Below are positions 56,527 to 64,000 of a stretch of DNA of 64,000 bases, one piece after another. Source of the stretch: Phallus indusiatus (taxonomy: Eukaryota; Basidiomycota; Agaricomycetes; Phallales; Phallaceae). Where the stretch lies: assembly GCA_027605045.1 (NCBI GenBank), contig JAQFWX010000005.1, positions 1,860,001 to 1,924,000 of the forward strand, given 5' to 3'. The notes beneath the pieces are model-generated. The model saw nothing but the letters and a program-made list of their open reading frames with translations. It made no database searches and was not told the DNA's origin. Position numbers and translations under genes: made by a program. The number at the start of each line of letters is the position of its first letter. Position 1 is the stretch's first letter.

Positions 56527-58319
56527 TTCAGGATGTTACTTGGTAGACGACTTAGTGATGAGCTTTAATGTGGTCTTTACAAGCATATTTATATGCTGAG
56601 GGAGTGGCTGATACTTTCACTGTGTTCACATGCCCGCAAACCTTGATTCTGGAAAGGCGAATAATATTGAAATGGAGTCTGACCATGAGATTGGACTTAA
56701 CACATTTCGTGTCAAATGACCGTCATCCCGTTTGACAGATTTAATTCACAATTGAGATTCACATTTAAATGCAAAAGCTTAGACAAAGTCACATCGTGTC
56801 ATGCAGTTATATAGGTGTAGTCGCTCGGTTTACTAGTATAATGCACGTTTGTAAAGTACATCGAATGGCAGCAGTCACCAGCTGCGGAGGATTCATTTCA
56901 TTATACATCTTAGCCTTTGAGACGGGGGCTTGAAATAAGCGTTGGTTCTTGAAAGAATCGAATATCATAATAAGCCAGTTGAGTTTAGACACTCAATGTC
57001 ATACACTGGCACGAGGGGCGTAGTACATAGAAAGGGTCAGGTGACGCTTGCACCGATGTCGCAAGAAGCTGTCTTCCGGTATAAAATTATCGCATATACA
57101 TTGATTACATATAAACTTACCACGTGCATGTTCTGCAATAGGCTGAGTCGCTGTCAGACCTGGACCATGAGTATATTTCAAACAATTCAAATGACACCAG
57201 GGCGGAAATCGAAGTTTGGCAATATGATACCAAAATAGATCTGCTTTCAATATTACAGACATCTTATTTAATTCAAATTGCGACATTGAATGACATGACT
57301 GACGCAAAATGAAATTCGCTTTTTTTGACATCAATTCTGAGTAGTAAGCACACGGAGAGATTGCGAAAAGGCTAAAGATGGAACTGACATTGTTATTTCA
57401 AATAAATCTGAAGTAAAGGCGTTGATGAAATAGTCACGCGCAATTCTTGAAAGTTCAAATATGCGATTGAACTAGGTGAACATGAACATATACATGGACA
57501 CCCAACCTCATTTGGAAGTAAATATATTACACACCAGAAACAAAGTGGCGCTTACCCCAGCATCACTTCTTTCAGAATTAAAACTGTCGGGTTGAATACA
57601 CATCAGGCATTGTCTTCCGCAATAAATTGAGCCGCCGTCAGAGAATAGTTGAAATAACACGAGGATGAAAAATAAGTTTTCAAGTTGGCAATATGATAAA
57701 CACGAGACAAGTTGCTTGCATTTACATTACTGTAATTCAAACCACAAAACAAAATGAAACAGCGTGCTAACACAAAATTGGAATACTCTTTCTTCGATGC
57801 TAAGTTTATTTCGGTGTTGCATCGAATTTGGTTACCTTGTACGGAATTCCCATGAAGCTCAAGAATTCAACATAAATCGATTCATTTATTTCTCGGTTCA
57901 TATTACACGCCGGCTCCTGTCCCCTCCGTGACCATTTGTTCCGTACTCTTCAAGAGCGTTATAAGTTTCCCGTTCTGAAAGTCAGTTAAGTGTCCACGAC
58001 ATCCCTCGCCCACACGGACTTCAAGTTTCAAATGAAGAAAAGTTAAGCTATAGCGCAATCCGTCCATAGTGTAGTTTCTAGTTACGATCAAATAAAGGGG
58101 CGCGAGAAAAAATAGCTTTCGTTTGAATATTCAACTGGCATGATACAAGAGGTGTAAAGAAAGCGATGCGAAGGCACCCCGGAATAATTTAGGTTGCAGT
58201 CAAGCTCTCAGTGCAAAGGCGTTACAGTCAACGGAAGTTCAATTTTCTTAGTCTTCGATCCTTTCACCCTATTCAAGTAGCGTTAAAAATAAACCCAAAA
58301 AGAATTTTGAGAAAAAAAT
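56527..58319. other. Region with decayed repeated fragments
   Basis: Two related minus-strand fragments about 0.5 kb apart (about 57010-57330 and 57560-57800) share YHIAKLR/YHIANLK and LTATQPIAEH/LTAAQFIAED. They look like copies of one unknown gene, both broken. A possible terminal exon lies near 57903-58070 (LTDFQNGKLITLLKS). No intact gene was assembled. Confidence 0.35.
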
Positions 58320-60673
58320 TTACATAGGCTCCATAATACCAACATGGACTCGGAGAATTTCGACATTGCCGGGCGGAGGCGAGAACTCAAAGTTCTCCAA
58401 CAATTCAAACAAGACAGCTTGCATTTCCAGTATTCTGTAAAACTGTCAGCATCCCAAAAGCACTTCGGAGATTCTATTTAACTCACGCAAAACGCCACCT
58501 GAAAAGAAATTTATACATGTAAAGCTATCGGAAAAAGAAAATTCCGATAAACCTACCCGATACAGTTTCTAACCCCGCTACCGAATGAGGCCCTGTAGCA
58601 TAATCATTTCACTTATATTCTTCATTTTTTATATTTTTGCAATAAGCCACTTACAGATTATTCATAACACCAAGGTTGACTTGCTGTTTCGTTGAACTAT
58701 CTTCCAAAAACCTTTCTGGTCGGAAAACATCGGCGTCATCACCCCAGACAGATTTATGTCTAATAAAAGTCTCTATCAGGGTTCGTAATCAGAGACGTCG
58801 CTATGACCGCACCTGTTGTATGCAATGAAGGATAGAAAGATCTGTCGTCCACGCTCAATCGGAAGGCTGGTAATAGTCTCTCCAGTAGTGAGTGTTACGG
58901 GATGTGACAAGGGAACAATATCATCTCGATCAGTTTCCCGATAGTTACCGAATGCTATGGGATATAATCGTAAAGTTTCCTGATTAAAGAATCAAATTTC
59001 CAGCGTGTTGGATTTTCGTGGGCGATATGTACCTTCATAAGAGAGGAGAGATACCGCATTGAATCAAGGTCGGAAATAGTCAATTCTCCATCAGGTCTTT
59101 CCGCAAGACGTGCTCGGGTTGCCTTAATTTCCTCTCTGACTTTGTTTTGATATTCGGGGTGTCGCGAGAGCTCATACAGTGCCCAGGTTATGGTGAAAGC
59201 GGTAGTCTCATGTCCCGCAAAGAAAAATGTCCTAAGGCAGCCGCACTGAATGAAAATCAAGAATTGTGTTTCGAAAAGGCTCACGTCAGTTGGGAAAGGA
59301 CTTCCTCGTTCGTGATTTTCGTCTTGGGATCCTCAGACAAATTGGCCTTGACTAACAATAGATAGGTCAGAACTTCACGTTCAAGTCAACAGCAGCGTTA
59401 TTACCCAGCACGCTCATGAGATCTTTAGACCCTTCTTTGCCGTCGATGTACAAAGCCGTCTGTTTATCAACGACTTCTTGGGCGACCGCAGTGACTGCCG
59501 TCTGGTAAGGTCTAAGCCTCTTCGAACTTTTAGTCGGTAAGTGCCGCAAGATGCTTCGTACAAATCCTGGAACATGGCCCATGACGTAGCTGATTACCAA
59601 GTCCATATCGGGACGTTCGAAGAACGCGGAAACCCTGCATCGCAAAAAAAAAATTGAGGTCATTGAAGTTGTTGCAATGGAAAAGAAAAGGAAATGTGAG
59701 GTACGATAAGTCGCCGTAAATCTTGGCTAGCCTGTTGTTCTGTCCACCTTCTATGGCCTCAAAATCATATGCAGCGGCAGCTTGGAATACGTGAGATGAC
59801 GTCTAAAGGGGTGAGAGGATAAAACATACCCGTCCCAATGACGTCCAGAGTAAGACGGGAGAGCCAGGGTACGACATTTACGACGTTGGAATTAGCATCT
59901 TTGGACGAATCGATTTGTTCCTTGATTTTATCCACTGTCTATTTTTCTTGTTAACATGCGCCAAAATAACATTCAATTGATAATGAATACCAGCTGGGCT
60001 TTTTGAGTAAACATCGGGATAAAATGCCTAAGCGAGTTGAATGAGAACGCAGGGGTCATAATTCTCCTTTGTCGGGTGTGTTGAGCTCCTATATTGATTA
60101 TGAGTATGATAAAAATGTCATCGAAGTTCCGTTCAATGGATTCATACCATCAGCCCAAACGAGCCCTTTACCGAGAAGCATCATCAAATGTGATCGTCTT
60201 GCCTCCGTCTTGTGGTAGTTGTATCCCGATGTGTTCATGATGTACTGCAAAGCCTGCAAGGTGATGCGTCAATATGGAACGGTGATTTGAAGAGTGGGCG
60301 CCCCAAAACCTTAGGATCACTGATGAAGATAGTTTTTCTCTGTTAAGGTATAAGCCACACTATTCCGGAGAACGGTTGTTGACTTAACGTATAATTCTTC
60401 ATGTAACTTCATTACATAGCCATACTTTTCCGTCCATTCGAGATGTGGAGTAGTCATGTCTTCAGAACGGTATATGGCGGGTAAGTTGCCTTTTTCCCCA
60501 CCTTTTTAGTACAACATTATGAAACCGGAAACAACTAATAACGAACCGGTTAACCATGATGTCGGTGGGGGTCCAGCAAGCTTATCAATAACGCGAGGCC
60601 GGAAAAGACGATAGAGGGTACGAGCGATTGAAAGGACGCAAAAACCAAGCACTAAGATGGAGAACGAATTCAT
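58320..60673 (-). CDS. Cytochrome P450 monooxygenase
   Basis: This multi-exon gene runs from the ATG at 60673 to the stop at 58320, about 540 aa. The N-terminus is a membrane anchor (MNSFSILVLGFCVLSIARTL) followed by the proline-rich hinge LAGPPPTSW. Landmarks are RRIMTPAFSF (C-helix region), FFFAGHETTAFTITWALYEL (I helix, oxygen-binding AGHETT), ETLR (ExxR), FRPERFLED, and FGSGVRNCIG around the heme-ligand Cys, followed by a short exon WRFA and ILEMQAVLFELLENFEF. Splice phases fit across all motifs I checked, so it looks intact. It would be an ER-anchored class II monooxygenase needing CPR. Substrate and CYP family are not assignable by eye. Confidence 0.85.
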
Positions 60674-61541
60674 GGTAGCTGGCTTTCAGGTTTGTGAGAA
60701 CGTCCACGAGTGACTGATATAGTGCTTTGCGTCATGCCCACAACTGCGCATGAATGGGGCGAAATTTTCTTCCCCAGCTATCACGGTCAAGTACGGCCGT
60801 GCCGTGTATGTATCTTCAGATAATGACTCGGCGGGAATTGCCCTTTGATATCAATCTTTTAGGCTACTCAATTATGTATCGTCTTTACCATTATCCGCGA
60901 GCTTGATGGTATTATTGCGGATGATCCATTAAAAACACAGTTGGTGGCGAATTTGTTAGAAAACGATAAGTGAACAGCGAGAAGTTTCGAAGGTCTAATC
61001 GTCCGGCATCTGCCATTTTTGATTGCGCTGTATACGCACGTGATCTCGTGACTGGTTACATGAGCCGCGTGACAAATCTCGCAAAAAGCAACGCTTACAA
61101 GGGGCCAGCAGGGATCAATGGCAAGTATGAATGTCTGGCTATCGATACGCGACGATTACGCATGCTTCAGGCCCTTTGAGCCTTTGTCTATTGTTCTTAT
61201 TTCACACGAAAGTGTATATAAGGCGACCTCATTGCTGCTACTGTTTGTTTGTAACAAGCTCCAACAGGAGCGTTTCTCTATTCTTTTCCTATCGTCGTCA
61301 ACGATGACGAAGCGCATTGTATGAGTATGGAGTGATGAGGATGGAAATATGTGGTATGTCTATGGTACAGAACGATATTATAATAGTGAGAGGAAAGAGT
61401 GAAAATACATGATGGTATGTGGTCGTACATGATTGCCGATAGTATTCTACTATACACTGACGATAAACAAAGGGAAAAAGAGAGAGAAAATATATTAAAA
61501 AAATCGACAACGATGCTCGTTCGACATTGACTATCAAACCT
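60674..61541. other. Intergenic region
   Basis: This is the promoter side of the P450 gene and the 3' flank of the zinc-finger gene. No supported gene. Confidence 0.5.
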
Positions 61542-63945
61542 TCACCTTCTGCCTTTCCGAAGATTGGGCGGATGATCGGATTCATCATGCCTCCTCTTGA
61601 GATTGTCATCTCTCCCCATCGTGCTGACGATCCATCGCCGGCCGTTTTTTTGGAAAAATTTACAATGGTGGAGATTCTCCTCTGATAGCGTACACCTTGT
61701 TTCCACTCGCAACTCCCCAATCTCGGCCAACGCGTTGACCGCCACTCTTTCCGCTTGCGAAAGATGATCCATCTTCGCTTCGCGTTTGGCGTGTCTACGC
61801 AAGTGGCGCAGAAGATTCCTTTTATTATCTGTAGAGAAAGCCTCAACAACCTGGCATCCTTGCGGACAGTCCGGTCCTTTGTACCGGCAGCTAAACTCGT
61901 TTTCCTTCGAGTGTGCTTTATACCGGTAGGACCACAGCGTTTTATCCAACAAGAAGCCGGTTTTGAAATCTCTCGTCCGTTTGCGTTTGGAAGCGCGGGG
62001 TTTGCGAGAGGTGGAAGAAGGGAGGCGGGAAGATGGAGAAGGTTCGATGATGTCGATAGTGATCGTTAAAAGATCAACACTGGGCGCCCCCGATGTCGAA
62101 GGCACCTCAAACTGAGCGTTGGGATTTGTCGCATTTGCGATATTCCCTGTTGTCGATATCTCGTGGGTGGAGTCCGAGTGTTGACGAAAGTCGACAACAC
62201 TCGGGTGGGCTGCGTCTATATGACGTCGTCAATTTGACAATATACGTGAAGGAATAAAGTTGGGACTTACTGTTTGCAACCGCGTTTGTGTGATTCTCTG
62301 TTTCCGTTTCCGTTTGATATGCCGTGTGCTGCCTAAAAACTGGTGGAACAGCGGCAGACGACGACACAACGGCTGTACAGATAATTTTTCAGTTTAGCGA
62401 ATCCCTAATCATATAAATCACTTACGAATGGTACTATAGAAATCATCGGAGCTCGTGGGACCTGTAAACCAGCCTAATGTTTCATTTCTCGCATCATACG
62501 ACTCGGACGCGTGAAGCAATGGCTGGTTCCAGGTGAACGCATCAGATGGCCCCGCGGCTATACAAACACAACTCAGCCAAACATTCGAAACAAAAAAGAA
62601 AGTTAAAACAAACCAATGTACGAATTTGCATTTGTATAATGAAGTGGGCTTCCACTCTCGAAATAAACGCTCGATTGAGGTACCGGTTGAGCCAGATTCG
62701 AGTTGTCATATGGGTAAACGGTGGGTAATACGCCGGTGACAGAAGATGGTGAGATATCGTTGACGAAAAAGTTTGCATTTGGGTCAACATTCCACTCATG
62801 CATATTGTTGCTGACGTTTATTGTTGATTCAAAAGCGACACCGGAACCGGCTCGAGGCCAAGTCGCAGCCACTGCATGCGTGTCGAATGCAGTGGGTGCG
62901 ACTGAAGGATCAGGTAAAGCATCGATATAAGAGGCGGAGGCGGATCCGTCTGTCGGACATGTGTTAGGCGAGAAGCATATACTACACAAGAATAAACTTA
63001 CTGTAAAAGTTTTGGGGGTCCGGATAATGTCCTTGTGGCATCGCATTACCAGTGGGATGGGAAGTTGAGGCCGATTGTGTTGGAAGATCTAATGATTGTA
63101 ACAAACGTTTAACGAGAAGATATAATAATAATGAAAATAAAGACGACTGTCACTTACAATATCTGTCAAGGGTATTGGAGATGACATTATTGTTGTCGTT
63201 ATTGGTATACATTGGAAGGTAAACACCTAAAAGCAATACGTCGTCAAACATCACAGTGAGGGCTCGAAACGTCCACAGCGACTTACTGTCTACGTTTGGG
63301 TAACTATCGCCGGACACTCTACGACGTTTGGCATCATAAGCGGAGTCGACCGATCTATATTGAAAGTTTTGAGGCTCTTCAAAGTGGGCCCGAGGTCTTT
63401 TCCTCGAAGGGCCAGGTAATACATCTCCCTGTGGCGAAGGCATCGCCGACATAGACTGATTGACCGCCACTACAAGAATATGTCGGTAAAAATCAAAGAC
63501 GAAAAAGTAAGTGAAGAGAGGGCTCACCATTACTAAAGCCTGTGGCGAGAAGCACTGGGTCTATGTTGGCCAGAAATGCGTAGTCGTTGTCAGTAAACGA
63601 TGCGCCACCAGATGGCGGTGGGAGAGCGTTGTCTAAGATAGGATAAGAAGACGATACGTCAGGTATCCATGCACTCGAAGGAAACAGAGAGGTCTCTGGG
63701 ACGGGAGGAAGATTTGGTGGCAATGATGAGTCTAAAGGCCATGGCCACAATGAGCTTTCGTGAGTGGATGATGAGGGTATAGGTTGGGGCGGCTGTTTAG
63801 GTGGGGAGGATGAACCGGCCACCGTTCGAGGAAGGCAAGGGGGTCGAGCTCCGGAGCGGCTTTGGAAACCCTCGAAAGAGGGAGCTTCCAAAGACGCTTC
63901 GAAAGCGTTGGACTCGGCGTTATAGTGGTAAAAGGGATATGACAT
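61542..63945 (-). CDS. C2H2-like zinc-finger regulator
   Basis: Eight exons join in phase from the ATG at 63945 (MSYPFYHYNAESNAFEAS) to the stop at 61542, about 660 aa. Most of it is Ser/Pro/Asn-rich and probably disordered. It includes a nuclear-localisation-like SRKRPRAHF and DAKRRRVSG near residues 165-195 and a second basic cluster RKPRASKRKRTRDF before the finger. The single finger near residue 540 reads CPQGC, then 16 residues, then HLRRH, an atypical C-x3-C-x16-H-x3-H spacing with an extra Cys upstream. The architecture suggests a sequence-specific DNA-binding regulator. The finger is far from the consensus, so DNA binding is inferred. Intron ends are all GT-AG. Confidence 0.7.
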
Positions 63946-64000
63946 CGCAAAGAGAAGAAAATGTGAGGGGGGCGGAGGGGGGTGTAGTGAGTGAGTGATG

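Noticed and set aside
61298..61849. Hydrophobic minus-strand frame overlapping the zinc-finger gene
   Set aside because: It overlaps the last exon in another frame and lacks splice support. The zinc-finger frame is continuous.

Overview
The window comes from a mushroom-forming basidiomycete (Agaricomycetes). The evidence is genes split by many 45-70 bp GT-AG introns, a DUF6535 protein, a DUF6533-type seven-helix membrane protein, Agaricomycete-style F-box and 2OG-Fe(II) oxygenase genes, a multi-intron cytochrome P450 and a Q/P/S-rich LIM protein. Most genes below were assembled by hand from splice signals and reading phase, so single-exon readings would miss several of them. I recognised no tRNA, rRNA or complete transposon.

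Left accessory region (about 0.5-17.3 kb). An intact 2OG-Fe(II) oxygenase (578-2185, +) is followed by six copies, all on the minus strand, of a multi-exon membrane protein that looks like a fungal seven-helix receptor. I call these copies A-F. Degenerate oxygenase copies lie between several of them, on the opposite strand. The ancestral unit therefore looks like a convergent oxygenase/7TM pair that was amplified in tandem and is decaying. Copies A, C and E are frameshifted in the same exon. B, D and F stay open there.

Central region (17.3-50.3 kb). Here lie housekeeping and ordinary genes: NAC beta (EGD1/BTF3), a 2036-residue paxillin-like LIM protein, a DUF6535 protein, a decayed SDR, a new 91-aa gene, a protein with a possible trypsin-like fold, an F-box protein, a DUF6533 membrane protein, two small paralogous five-exon genes of unknown function, a single-pass membrane protein, an intact SDR and a 141-aa hypothetical.

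Right accessory region (50.3-55.5 kb). This is an inverted copy of the left array. It holds 7TM copies G and H on the plus strand, oxygenase remnants on the minus strand, and at its inner edge an orphan copy of NAC beta exon 1 with its promoter. The central 33 kb therefore sits between large inverted repeats (about 9.6-17.3 kb and 50.3-55.5 kb). Copy G looks like an E/F hybrid, which suggests recombination between repeats. Beyond it come a beta-trefoil-like gene, an intact P450 (58320-60673, -) and a C2H2-like regulator (61542-63945, -).

Limits: all splice sites are by eye. Similarities between repeats were judged by reading, not by alignment software. Family names rest on motifs I recognise, not on searches.
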